From SIG607 sp045655165 (lineage in GTDB: Bacteria > Bacillota > Clostridia > Oscillospirales > Acutalibacteraceae), in the NCBI GenBank assembly GCA_045655165.1, contig JAZOOT010000013.1:1-30947 (forward strand): a stretch of 30,947 nt of DNA. Direction: 5' to 3'. Under the pieces are notes generated by a model that saw only the letters and a program-made list of their open reading frames with translations, was not told where the DNA came from and ran no database searches. Below are positions 8,006-15,606 of the stretch, one piece after another (position 1 is the first letter of the stretch; each line of letters begins with the position of its first letter). Made by a program: the position numbers and the translations under genes.

Positions 8006-8043
8006 TATTTTTCTTGTTTTCAAATATTGGAAATCAACAAATT

Positions 8044-9606
8044 TTACAAAATTCCCGCCACTTTTTTCTTAAGTATAGCCAAATCGGTTACATCAACAGT
8101 TCCATCGCTGTTAATATCGCAATTTTGGCTTGTTCCCACTTCTTGCAATCCTGCCACTATTTTTTTAAGTATAGCCAAATCGGTTACATCGGTCACTCCG
8201 TCGCCGTTAATATCAAATTCTTCGTTATTTTCGCTTATATTGGTAATTTCAGTAAAGCGGTTTAAAACAGGAACCTGTTTTTCGTAATTCCAACAGTTAC
8301 TGCTAAACCTTAAATCTTTTAGTTCCGAAAGGGTCTTTGCTTCTGCCTGTTCATCGGTTAAGCCATCTTGTTTGTGGTAAAAGGCATTTTCTGCGGTGGC
8401 TTTATAATAAACCGACGAAACACCGCCTGTGTTTTGGGCGCTGATTTTAGAAATACTTAAACAGTTTTTAATTTCGCTTTGATGGTTAACGCCAGTAATT
8501 CCGCCTGCGGTAGTACCGTTAACAGTGCCGTTTGTCAAGCAGTTTTCTATTTTTGCAAGGGCAATGCTTTTTGCGGTTATGCCCCCTGCGGTTTCGCCAT
8601 TCACTTCGCCGTAAAAATAACATTCACTAATTTCGCCTGCATTAGCACCGCAAATACCGCCTGCTTCCATATTTGCCAATACCGTTGCGGAAGAAGCAGA
8701 GGCATAAATTTTGCCCAAATTATATCCGCAAACACTGCCTACCATGGCACTTGATTTACCAGTGCGGTCATATTCATCTAAATTACTGTCATCGTAACTG
8801 CCTGTTGGCGGTGTCCAAGAATCAGGGTTCTCGTAATCAACCTCGCCATTGACAGGTGTATCGCTTGGTTGGGGAACAAACACGCCCATTTCACCGTTAA
8901 AAACAGAGTTTTGAACAACAAGTTCTTCAATCACGCCTTTGTTTACACCAAAAACACCCAAGTATTTATAATTTGCCTTATGTATTTGCAAACCGCTTAT
9001 TTTATAGCCGTTACCTTCAAAACTTCCTGTAAAGGCGTGGTAAATACTGCTTCCAATAGGTTGCCAACCGTAGCCGTCGTTATAAAAATCGCCGCCGGGC
9101 ATAAAATCTTCTTCACTGAACACAATGTCAGCCATTAAAACGTAATTGCCGGAAAGGTTATTTTCTATTGCGGCAAGTTCTTGTTTTGTTCTAATTTCGG
9201 TGGCAACTGGTTTAATTGGCACCGAAACGGTAATATCGTTTATGGGCAAATCACCGCTTTGCGTGTGCAGCACAATTTCGCTTGCCGTAATTTCGGCAAC
9301 ACCTTTATACCTTGCGATTAAATTTATTAAAATTTCGCCATTTTCAAGGTTTACATTAACCTTATATTTGCCTTTTTCAAGGTCGTACTGCATTTTGCTG
9401 CGGTCAATTTTAAATTTGCCGTTATCGGCTAAATAAAACGAAGCCGACAACACGTTACTGTCTGCCGAAATAACCAAATTTGTTTTTTCGCCAATTCTAA
9501 ACTTTTCTTTTTGAAATTTAAGCTCCAAATTGCTTTCTGCAAAAGTGTAAAACGCGGGGACAACAAGCAACATACAAAGCAAAACTGCTAAAATTCTTTT
9601 TAACAT
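8044..9606 (-). CDS. Secreted GLUG-like repeat protein with C-terminal dockerin
   Basis: 520 residues from ATG at 9606 (GGAGG five bases upstream). Signal peptide about 1-23. Residues about 25-150 form a beta-rich domain. Residues about 150-440 contain Gly-rich turns such as FTGSFEGNGYKISGL, GGICGANAGEI, GGITAKS and GGITGVN, typical of GLUG-motif and right-handed beta-helix adhesins. Residues about 463-520 are a type I dockerin with two calcium-binding repeats (DINGDGVTDVTDLAILKK and DINSDGTVDVTDLAILKK), full sets of Asp/Asn ligands and paired Lys after each loop. It should dock to a cohesin outside the cell. No catalytic motif is visible, so it is probably a structural or adhesive cargo. It is co-transcribed with the gene 12 bases upstream. 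Confidence 0.9.
   Translation of the reverse strand: MLKRILAVLLCMLLVVPAFYTFAESNLELKFQKEKFRIGEKTNLVISADSNVLSASFYLADNGKFKIDRSKMQYDLEKGKYKVNVNLENGEILINLIARYKGVAEITASEIVLHTQSGDLPINDITVSVPIKPVATEIRTKQELAAIENNLSGNYVLMADIVFSEEDFMPGGDFYNDGYGWQPIGSSIYHAFTGSFEGNGYKISGLQIHKANYKYLGVFGVNKGVIEELVVQNSVFNGEMGVFVPQPSDTPVNGEVDYENPDSWTPPTGSYDDSNLDEYDRTGKSSAMVGSVCGYNLGKIYASASSATVLANMEAGGICGANAGEISECYFYGEVNGETAGGITAKSIALAKIENCLTNGTVNGTTAGGITGVNHQSEIKNCLSISKISAQNTGGVSSVYYKATAENAFYHKQDGLTDEQAEAKTLSELKDLRFSSNCWNYEKQVPVLNRFTEITNISENNEEFDINGDGVTDVTDLAILKKIVAGLQEVGTSQNCDINSDGTVDVTDLAILKKKVAGIL
8069..8190 (-). repeat. 26-base exact repeat inside the dockerin coding region
   Basis: Positions 8069-8094 and 8165-8190 are identical over 26 bases, 96 bases (32 codons) apart, encoding the same part of the two dockerin calcium-binding repeats (start DVTDLAILK). 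Identity at synonymous positions points to recent duplication or gene conversion. Confidence 0.85.
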
Positions 9607-9618
9607 AGCACCCTCCAT

Positions 9619-10215
9619 TTATATTCCTGCTATAAACTTTTTAAGCAAAGCTAAATCGGTTACATCAACCGCTCCGCTTGAATCATAATCTGATATATAA
9701 ACATTTTTTATTTGGCTTATTCCCGCAACCTCTTTTTTAAGAAGCGCTAAATCCGCCACATCAATTTCACCATTTAAATCTAAATCGCCTTTTTTGGCTT
9801 CGCCGTTTTCGAAAGTAACAATAATATCATCAAAATAATATTCTTCACTTCCGTCGGACACTGCTATTTCGGTTATTTTAAAAACGGCGTCCTTACGGTT
9901 TAACACTTTAAATTCAAGGTTTGTTTTAACATTGTTAGTAGAAGAGCAAGAAAACGCCACCCTTGCCACGCCGTCACGCAGTATATTGCAGTTTTCAGTT
10001 GTAAGCAGTTCCAATGCGGTGCTATCAAACTCAACCTTAAAACTGTGGGCAAAAAACTGATTTTGTAAATTAACATCCAAGGTGGCAACAAAAGTTTCGT
10101 TTTCTAAAACAGGATTAGAGGGTAGTAAAAAATTAGCGCTTCTTGTTTGTGCCGAAACAGTGCCAGAAAAAACAAAAAAGCACAAGACCGCGCATATAAA
10201 CTTTTTAAGTTTCAA
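9619..10215 (-). CDS. Small secreted cohesin-like plus dockerin protein
   Basis: 198 residues from a TTG at 10215 (GGAGGG eight bases upstream; no ATG suits the signal peptide MKLKKFICAVLCFFVF...VSA, about 1-22). Residues about 26-138 resemble a cohesin: ETFVATLDVNLQNQFFAHSFKVEFDSTALELL (shown here only as its halves ETFVATLDVNL and FKVEFDSTALELL) followed by shorter beta strands. Residues 140-198 are a dockerin with repeats DLDLNGEIDVADLALLKK and DYDSSGAVDVTDLALLKK. Having both partners in one chain would allow head-to-tail assembly or an adaptor role; this is inferred. First gene of a two-gene operon with the GLUG-like dockerin protein. Confidence 0.85.
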   Translation of the reverse strand: MKLKKFICAVLCFFVFSGTVSAQTRSANFLLPSNPVLENETFVATLDVNLQNQFFAHSFKVEFDSTALELLTTENCNILRDGVARVAFSCSSTNNVKTNLEFKVLNRKDAVFKITEIAVSDGSEEYYFDDIIVTFENGEAKKGDLDLNGEIDVADLALLKKEVAGISQIKNVYISDYDSSGAVDVTDLALLKKFIAGI

Positions 10216-10238
10216 CCTTATCGCCCTCCTTTTATTTT

Positions 10239-10267
10239 AATTTACATTAAATTATTAAAAAAATCAA
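10239..10267 (-). promoter_or_regulatory. SigmaA-type promoter of the cohesin-dockerin/GLUG operon
   Basis: Minus strand: TTGATT at 10267-10262, 17-base spacer, TAAATT at 10244-10239, 23 bases before the TTG start codon at 10215. Confidence 0.6.
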
Positions 10268-10298
10268 TGCGTAAAATTTAGCAAACACTATTGTTACT

Positions 10299-10326
10299 AA
10301 AACAAAAAGGGCGGAAAACCGCCCTC
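10299..10326 (-). terminator. Rho-independent terminator
   Basis: GGGCGG-AAAA-CCGCCC hairpin at 10308-10325, followed on the minus strand by TTTTTGTTTT. It ends the 10349-10999 gene. Confidence 0.85.
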
Positions 10327-10348
10327 AAAGTTAACTGTTAAGTTTTAA

Positions 10349-10999
10349 TTATGCAATGCCTGCAACTTGTTTCTTTAAGATAGCAAGGTCGGTAACGTCG
10401 GTTTCGCCGTCGCCGTTCATATCGCCCATAGCAGGGTTATCAAGTGCTTCAAGATTTGCAACGTGTTTCTTTAAGATAGACAAGTCAACAACATCAACTT
10501 CACCATCGTTGTTAAAGTCGCCAAGTGTGTAAGCAGCTTTAACTGTGATGTAAGATGTTACTTTGCCTGTTTCAAATTCATCGTCACCGGCAAATGCAGC
10601 TAAGTTAAGTGCAACAGCATTTTTGCCTACGGTTTCACCTTTAAACTGAAGTTTTGCAACAACTGTGTCTTGGCCTGCAATAGCTGGGTCAGCCAAAACA
10701 GTAACTTCACCGTTTTGTAATGTAACAGTGGTACCTGTGCCGTTTTGTGCGCCAACCAAAGTAACGCCATCAGTTTCAGCAGTAATAACCAATTTTGTAA
10801 AACCAGCGTTGTTTTTAATTTTAACATCAACAGTAACGGTGTTATCTACCTGAACTTCTACATCATCGAAATAAACGGCAGCAAAGCCAAAAATATCGCC
10901 TGCGTCAATAATGTTATCATCAACACCTGCTGCAGAAGCAACACCCGCTACGGTGAAAACCAACATTAAAGAAAGGAATAATGCTAAAATCTTTTTCAT
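10349..10999 (-). CDS. Small secreted cohesin-like plus dockerin protein
   Basis: 216 residues from ATG at 10999 (AAAGGTG eight bases upstream; MKKILALFLSL begins a signal peptide of about 23 residues ending VASA). Residues about 30-155 resemble a cohesin: NTVTVDVKIKNNAGF, a TLVGAQ/TTVTLQNGEV strand pair and DTVVAKLQFKGETVGKNAV. Residues 157-216 are a dockerin with two intact calcium loops (DFNNDGEVDVVDLSILKK and DMNGDGETDVTDLAILKK). It has its own promoter and terminator, so it is a single-gene unit. The architecture matches the 9619-10215 product although the cohesin-like parts are quite diverged. The cohesin assignment is moderately sure, the dockerin very sure. Confidence 0.88.
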   Translation of the reverse strand: MKKILALFLSLMLVFTVAGVASAAGVDDNIIDAGDIFGFAAVYFDDVEVQVDNTVTVDVKIKNNAGFTKLVITAETDGVTLVGAQNGTGTTVTLQNGEVTVLADPAIAGQDTVVAKLQFKGETVGKNAVALNLAAFAGDDEFETGKVTSYITVKAAYTLGDFNNDGEVDVVDLSILKKHVANLEALDNPAMGDMNGDGETDVTDLAILKKQVAGIA

Positions 11000-11041
11000 A
11001 ATATATGCACCTTTCATAATAACATATAAATTCACACTGTT

Positions 11042-11070
11042 ATTTTATCACAATTACACAACAATGTCAA
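11042..11070 (-). promoter_or_regulatory. SigmaA-type promoter of the 10349-10999 gene
   Basis: Minus strand: TTGACA at 11070-11065, 17-base spacer, TAAAAT at 11047-11042, about 40 bases before the start codon. Confidence 0.8.
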
Positions 11071-11099
11071 CGGAAAATTAAATAAATTTATTGATTTTA

Positions 11100-11981
11100 T
11101 TATATGTTTTCATAAAGGCCTGCATCAACAAGTTTGCCAATTGCTTCAACCACTGCATCTTTGTCTTCGCGGTATGTAACACCGTACCATCTGTCATCGG
11201 CTACCAAAACTTTAACCTTTTCTTTGCCGGCTTTAATTAAATCGCCGATAACAAGAGGAATGTAACATTCCTTCTTGGGTTCGTTAAGGTTTTCTTTCAA
11301 GAACTCAGAAAACGCTTCTTCCAAGTGAGCAAAAATATTGGGCTGAAGACCCCACATATTCATTGAAACAACCGCGTCTTTATCAAACTGGCCTTTGCTT
11401 CCGTCGGCATTTTCGTATGTGCAGTCGCTGTAAATTTTGGTAACTTCATCAATATCGCTTAAATAACCGTTTTCGGTTTTGCAAACGCCGCGGGAAACGC
11501 TGCCGTTTTCGGTAAGGGTGTTTTCAAGACGGAAACCAACCATACAGTAGTCCCTTGAATCGGCTTTTAATTGGTCGTAAATTTTCTTAAATGCGCTTTT
11601 GCCGTAATAGTCGTCGGCGTTAATAATAACAAAGGGTTCGTTTACAACATTTTTACAGCTTAAAACTGCCTGAGTTGTGCCCCAAGGTTTTGCGCGTGTT
11701 GCAGGGCAAACAAGACCGCCCGGCAAATCTTCTTTTTCTTGGTAAGCATATTCAACCTTGATTTTCTTTTCAATGCGTTTGCCAACTATTTCTTTGAAAT
11801 CTTTTTCAATTTCTTTTTTAATAACAAAAACTACCTTGTTAAAGCCGGCTTCCATAGCATCGTAAACCGAAAAGTCTAAAAGCGCCTCTCCGCCTTTGCC
11901 AATGGGTTCAATTTGTTTTAAACCGCCAAAACGGCTACCCATACCTGCCGCCATTACCACAAGTGTTGCATTAAATTCCAT
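11100..11981 (-). CDS. Sugar-phosphate nucleotidyltransferase family protein
   Basis: 293 residues, GT-A-like nucleotidyltransferase fold. The N-terminal signature MAAGMGSRFGGLKQ (nucleotide-binding loop with Arg and Lys) and the metal-binding NADDYYG (about residues 120-126) are clear. These cytosolic enzymes make NDP-sugars from NTP and a sugar phosphate. The sequence lacks the RmlA pattern LAGGSGTRLYPLT, so it is not evidently the missing glucose-1-phosphate thymidylyltransferase; the substrate cannot be told. It begins 2 bases after the stop of the polyprenyl sugar transferase gene and should be co-transcribed with it, which supports a role in surface glycan precursor supply. Confidence 0.85.
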   Translation of the reverse strand: MEFNATLVVMAAGMGSRFGGLKQIEPIGKGGEALLDFSVYDAMEAGFNKVVFVIKKEIEKDFKEIVGKRIEKKIKVEYAYQEKEDLPGGLVCPATRAKPWGTTQAVLSCKNVVNEPFVIINADDYYGKSAFKKIYDQLKADSRDYCMVGFRLENTLTENGSVSRGVCKTENGYLSDIDEVTKIYSDCTYENADGSKGQFDKDAVVSMNMWGLQPNIFAHLEEAFSEFLKENLNEPKKECYIPLVIGDLIKAGKEKVKVLVADDRWYGVTYREDKDAVVEAIGKLVDAGLYENI

Positions 11982-11983
11982 AA

Positions 11984-13345
11984 TTATTTCTCCTTTTCTG
12001 TACTTTCTTTTTTTGACGCAGGTTTAAACCCTTCGGTACTTTCTTTCATAAAAAGTATTTTAACGGTCATAAAAAGAAGTTTTATATCCATAAATACCGA
12101 ATATTGTTCGATATATATTAGGTCCATTTTTAATTTATCTTCAGGCGAAGTATTATACTTGCCGTAAATTTGAGCATACCCCGTAAGCCCTGCTTTTACG
12201 CGGTGCCTTAAGTTAAAATCGGGGTACATCCCGACATATTCGTAAACATTTTCAATTCGTTCCGGGCGGGGGCCCACAAGCGACATATCGCCAAATAAAA
12301 TGTTAAAAAGCTGGGGAAGTTCATCAATTCGGCAAGCCCTTATAACCTTGCCCACAGGGGTAATACGGCTGTCGCCGTCCACCGCTTTTTGAGCACCGTC
12401 TTTTTCGGCGTCAACCACCATTGAACGAAACTTTAGCACGTTAAAAATTTTGCGGTTTTTGGTTACGCGGTTTTGCTTAAAGAAAACAGGCCCGCCATCG
12501 CAAATTTTTATTGCAATTGCCGTTATTAACATTATGGGCGAAGTTACAATAATTCCAATTATTGATGCCACCAAATCAATAACGCGTTTCACCATTTCCT
12601 GTTCAAGCCGAATACCTTGGTTGCGGCACATTAAAATAGGTGTATCGGAAATTTGAATGTTATCGGAATTTTTAATAATAACATCGGTGCTTGAAGGCAA
12701 AACGTAGGTGCGTTTGCTGTTTGCATAGCAATAATGCAAAAGTTCGTTTTTCTTTTGCTTATCAAAATCGCAAAGCACAACCGCTTCGTATTTATCAATA
12801 AGCGCCTTTATTTCTTCAAGCGAAGTTAAATTAACCGAAACACCGCGTTCAATATTAAAACGGCGCGGAATTTTAGACATTTTGCGAATTACCTTAATGC
12901 CCTCTTCATCGTTTGCAAATATTGCAAGCATTTTTCGGGCAGGGTAAAGTTTAAAATACACCGTATTGGCACAATAAGAACCAATACAAATAACAAACAT
13001 TTGATAAAGAAAACTAAAAATAAAATACCTTACACTTACCAAACTTCTTGAAATAAGTGAAAATTCAAGATAAATAAACACATTTGTTATAAACGCCGAA
13101 AGCGAAAGACTGTAAATTATTTCGTGCAAACGGTAAACGCCAATGCGGAAACCGCCGTAAAGTTCGGCAAAAAGCAAAAACAAAAGCAAATACGAAAAAA
13201 GCACAACGTAATTACCGCGCATACTGTAAATGGTTTGGCCGTAATAGTTATACCACATACTCATAAAGCCCAAAGTCATTGAAACAACAATAAGGGCTTT
13301 AATTACGGTCATAACCGTTTTTCTGAATTTAACAAGTAATTTCAT
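11984..13345 (-). CDS. Polyprenyl-phosphate sugar-1-phosphate transferase (exopolysaccharide initiation)
   Basis: 453 residues. Four hydrophobic segments in about residues 12-140, a soluble middle domain (about 140-240), one more membrane segment (VIDLVASIIGIIVTSP) and a C-terminal bacterial sugar transferase domain (PF02397 type). Key motifs are KFRSMVVDAE, RIDELPQLFNILFGDM, SLVGPRPE and GLTGYAQIYG. Enzymes of this WbaP/WcaJ/CpsE family move a sugar-1-phosphate from a nucleotide sugar to undecaprenyl phosphate, the first step of a capsule or exopolysaccharide unit. The start ATG at 13345 follows a weak GGGG site. It has its own promoter and is followed after 2 bases by the nucleotidyltransferase gene. 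Confidence 0.94.
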   Translation of the reverse strand: MKLLVKFRKTVMTVIKALIVVSMTLGFMSMWYNYYGQTIYSMRGNYVVLFSYLLLFLLFAELYGGFRIGVYRLHEIIYSLSLSAFITNVFIYLEFSLISRSLVSVRYFIFSFLYQMFVICIGSYCANTVYFKLYPARKMLAIFANDEEGIKVIRKMSKIPRRFNIERGVSVNLTSLEEIKALIDKYEAVVLCDFDKQKKNELLHYCYANSKRTYVLPSSTDVIIKNSDNIQISDTPILMCRNQGIRLEQEMVKRVIDLVASIIGIIVTSPIMLITAIAIKICDGGPVFFKQNRVTKNRKIFNVLKFRSMVVDAEKDGAQKAVDGDSRITPVGKVIRACRIDELPQLFNILFGDMSLVGPRPERIENVYEYVGMYPDFNLRHRVKAGLTGYAQIYGKYNTSPEDKLKMDLIYIEQYSVFMDIKLLFMTVKILFMKESTEGFKPASKKESTEKEK

Positions 13346-13400
13346 AGCAACCCCGAAAACAAGGAATTTATTTCATTATTTAAGGATATTTATATATATA

Positions 13401-13428
13401 AGTATATACTTTTATACAATTTTGTCAA
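13401..13428 (-). promoter_or_regulatory. SigmaA-type promoter of the sugar transferase operon
   Basis: Minus strand: TTGACA at 13428-13423, 16-base spacer, TATACT at 13406-13401, about 55 bases before the start codon at 13345. It lies in the divergent gap with the plus-strand gene at 13465. Confidence 0.75.
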
Positions 13429-13464
13429 GTAATAAAGGGGGGTGCGGTCAATATTCTTAGGTTA

Positions 13465-14034
13465 GTGGTTTTTAACAAAATAAGCAAAGCGCAAAAAAGA
13501 AAAACTTTTTTATTAAAACGAAAAAATTATATTGAAAAAGAATATTTCAAAACCAATTACGGTGAAATTGAAATTTATACAGTTAAACACTATTATTCAG
13601 AAAAAAAGGCAAAAAAACTTTTTAAAAAAAATTTTGGTACCGCCTTTCACACAGTAACCGAACAGCCGAACGAAAACTACAGGTTAAAACTTTGCGCAAA
13701 AAGAATTATAAATGACCTTAAAGCAAAAAAATCCGAAACTGTTTATATTAACCGCCAAGTTGATTTTAAAGATATTGAAAGCATTTGCCGATATGCAAAA
13801 GAACTTTATTTAAACCAAGAACTTTATTCTTTGTATGGACAAAAACTTTTTGAAAACTGCGGTGTATTACCACGCCAATTTAAAAGCGGAATTTGCTGTG
13901 ATATGGTGTTAGACGGCAAAGAAAACTGCCAAGCCGTTTTGCCCAAAGATTTATTTGAAATTTGCCCAAAAGAATTTTCGCCCACCCTTTTTTGTTCGCT
14001 TATTTACGCCGAAAATGGCTATTTTATTGGTTAA
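13465..14034 (+). CDS. Hypothetical protein, Lys-rich, plus-strand orphan
   Basis: 189 residues from GTG at 13465. The start is uncertain: AAAGGGGGG at 13435-13443 is about 20 bases upstream of the GTG, and a nearer in-frame ATT at 13453 would fit that site better. There is no signal peptide or membrane segment. The N-terminal third is very basic (KRKTFLLKRKNYIEKEY) and the rest is mixed alpha/beta with several Cys (CRYAKE, ENCGVLP, GICCDM). I do not recognise the family. It is divergent from the sugar transferase and convergent with mrp, and shares a bidirectional terminator. Codon use is strongly AT-biased (AAA, GAA, TTT, TTA), but so are neighbours. Confidence 0.75.
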   Translation: MVFNKISKAQKRKTFLLKRKNYIEKEYFKTNYGEIEIYTVKHYYSEKKAKKLFKKNFGTAFHTVTEQPNENYRLKLCAKRIINDLKAKKSETVYINRQVDFKDIESICRYAKELYLNQELYSLYGQKLFENCGVLPRQFKSGICCDMVLDGKENCQAVLPKDLFEICPKEFSPTLFCSLIYAENGYFIG

Positions 14035-14060
14035 AAAAACGCCCCAAAGGGCGTTTTTTT
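14035..14060. terminator. Bidirectional Rho-independent terminator
   Basis: AAAAAACGCCC-CAAA-GGGCGTTTTTT, symmetrical, lying between the plus-strand gene ending at 14034 and the minus-strand liv-mrp operon ending at 14059. It ends in a T run in both directions. Confidence 0.9.
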
Positions 14061-14889
14061 AAAGTGATAATAATTTTTCTGTTGCGCCGGGCAACAAATC
14101 TTCTTTTAAAAGTTCAATACTGCCGTTATCAACAAGCATTGCTAAATCTTTATCAATGGGAAGTTTGCCAAGAAGCGAAACACCCAGTTCATCGGCAACG
14201 CTTTCAGTTTTGCCTGAAGAAAAAATTTCAATCTTTTTACCGCAGTCGGGGCATTTAACATAACTCATATTTTCAACAATGCCCAAAACGGGAATATTCA
14301 TCATTTCGGCCATTTTATAGGCCTTTTTAACAATCATTGAAACGAGGTCCTGAGGCGAAGTTACAATAATTACACCGTCAAGCGGAAGCGACTGAAAAAC
14401 AGTAAGCGGAACATCGCCCGTACCGGGAGGGCAGTCAACAAACATATAATCAACATCATTCCACAAAACGTCGCTCCAAAACTGTTTAACCGCGCCTGCA
14501 ATTACAGGTCCGCGCCAAACAACAGGACTTTCGGGGTTTTCAAGCAAAAGGTTTATTGACATAACCTTTATGCCGTTTTTGGTTACGGCAGGGAAAATGC
14601 CAAGTTCACTTCCTTCGGCACGGCCGTTTATGCCAAATGCCTTGGGAATTGAAGGGCCGGTTATATCGGCGTCAAGCACCGCTACTTCCTTGCCAAGGCG
14701 TTTCATTGCAACCGCCAAAAGCGAAGTCACCATTGATTTACCAACGCCGCCTTTACCGCTAACAACACCGATTACGTGTTTAATTTTATTTACCTCTTTG
14801 GTGGGCTCAATAAAACTTTCTTTGCGCTCACCGCAACTTGCAGAACAACTTGAGCAGTTGCCCGAACAATTTGTATTTGCTTCGCTCAT
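14059..14889 (-). CDS. mrp: Mrp/NBP35-type iron-sulfur cluster carrier ATPase
   Basis: 276 residues. The deviant Walker A GKGGVGKS is at residues 45-52, followed by AVLDADITGPSIPKAFG, the WRGP motif, and VDCPPGTGD. CPDC at 213-216 supplies the Cys pair that binds a bridging Fe-S cluster in the dimer. The N-terminus carries four further Cys (8, 12, 15, 19), as in NBP35-like members. These cytosolic proteins hold and hand over Fe-S clusters. The start ATG is 2 bases after the livF stop with GGAGG between-overlapping that stop, so it is the last gene of the liv operon, which is an unusual partner and may be only convenience. Confidence 0.95.
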   Translation of the reverse strand: MSEANTNCSGNCSSCSASCGERKESFIEPTKEVNKIKHVIGVVSGKGGVGKSMVTSLLAVAMKRLGKEVAVLDADITGPSIPKAFGINGRAEGSELGIFPAVTKNGIKVMSINLLLENPESPVVWRGPVIAGAVKQFWSDVLWNDVDYMFVDCPPGTGDVPLTVFQSLPLDGVIIVTSPQDLVSMIVKKAYKMAEMMNIPVLGIVENMSYVKCPDCGKKIEIFSSGKTESVADELGVSLLGKLPIDKDLAMLVDNGSIELLKEDLLPGATEKLLSL

Positions 14890-14891
14890 TT

Positions 14892-15602
14892 TTATCCTCC
14901 TAAGTATGCCTTTTTAACCTCATCGCTTGCCGCAAGTTCGGCGCCTGTGCCCGAAAGTGCAATAGAGCCAAGTTCTAACACGTACGCCCTGTCGGATATA
15001 GCAAGAGATTTACCCGCGTTTTGTTCAACCAACAACACGGTTGTACCGTCCTTTCTGAAATCTTTAATAATTTCAAAAACCTGGTCAACAAGCAACGGAG
15101 AAAGGCCCATTGAGGGTTCATCAAGCAGTAAAAGTTTTGGGTGGCTCATCATTGCCCTGCCCATTGCAAGCATTTGTTGTTCACCGCCCGAAAGCGTACC
15201 TGCAATTTGGTTTTTTCTTTCGGCCAAGCGAGGAAAGCGGGTGTAAATATCTTCAATATCGCGCTTGATTTGCGCTTTATCGTTGCTTGAAAAACCGCCC
15301 ATTAAAAGATTTTCATAAACGGTAAGTTCTTGGAAAATGCGTCTGCCTTCGGGAACTTGAGCCATGCCCAAATGCACAATTTTATGGCAAGGTGTTTTAG
15401 TAATATCGTTGCCGTCAAAAATAACGCTTCCGCTTTTAATGGGAATAAGGCCGATAATAGACTGCATTGTGGTGGTTTTACCTGCGCCGTTTGCACCAAT
15501 AAGGGTAACAATTTCTCCTTCATTTACTTCAAAACTAATGCCCTTAAGCGCCTGAATAACGCCGTAGTAAACCTGTAAATCTTTAACTTCAAGTAATGCC
15601 AT
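14892..15602 (-). CDS. livF: Branched-chain amino acid ABC transporter ATPase LivF
   Basis: 236 residues from ATG at 15602 (GGAGG eight bases upstream, 4 bases after the livG stop). A longer open frame to 15686 overlaps livG and has no support. Walker A GANGAGKTT, signature LSGGEQQMLAMGRAMM, Walker B LLLLDEPSMGLSP and a switch His-less LVEQN segment typical of LivF are present. With LivG it powers import of branched-chain amino acids or related substrates through LivH/LivM. Confidence 0.96.
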   Translation of the reverse strand: MALLEVKDLQVYYGVIQALKGISFEVNEGEIVTLIGANGAGKTTTMQSIIGLIPIKSGSVIFDGNDITKTPCHKIVHLGMAQVPEGRRIFQELTVYENLLMGGFSSNDKAQIKRDIEDIYTRFPRLAERKNQIAGTLSGGEQQMLAMGRAMMSHPKLLLLDEPSMGLSPLLVDQVFEIIKDFRKDGTTVLLVEQNAGKSLAISDRAYVLELGSIALSGTGAELAASDEVKKAYLGG

Positions 15603-15606
15603 AGCG

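Noticed and set aside
8003..8029. AT-rich inverted repeat after the GLUG-dockerin gene as terminator
   Set aside because: The stem is only A/T-rich, has no following T run on the minus strand, and overlaps the -35 box of the next promoter.
11100..11981. Candidate for the missing RmlA
   Set aside because: It is a nucleotidyltransferase but lacks the LAGGSGTRL pattern of RmlA and belongs to another subgroup; it is also in a separate operon from rmlDBC.
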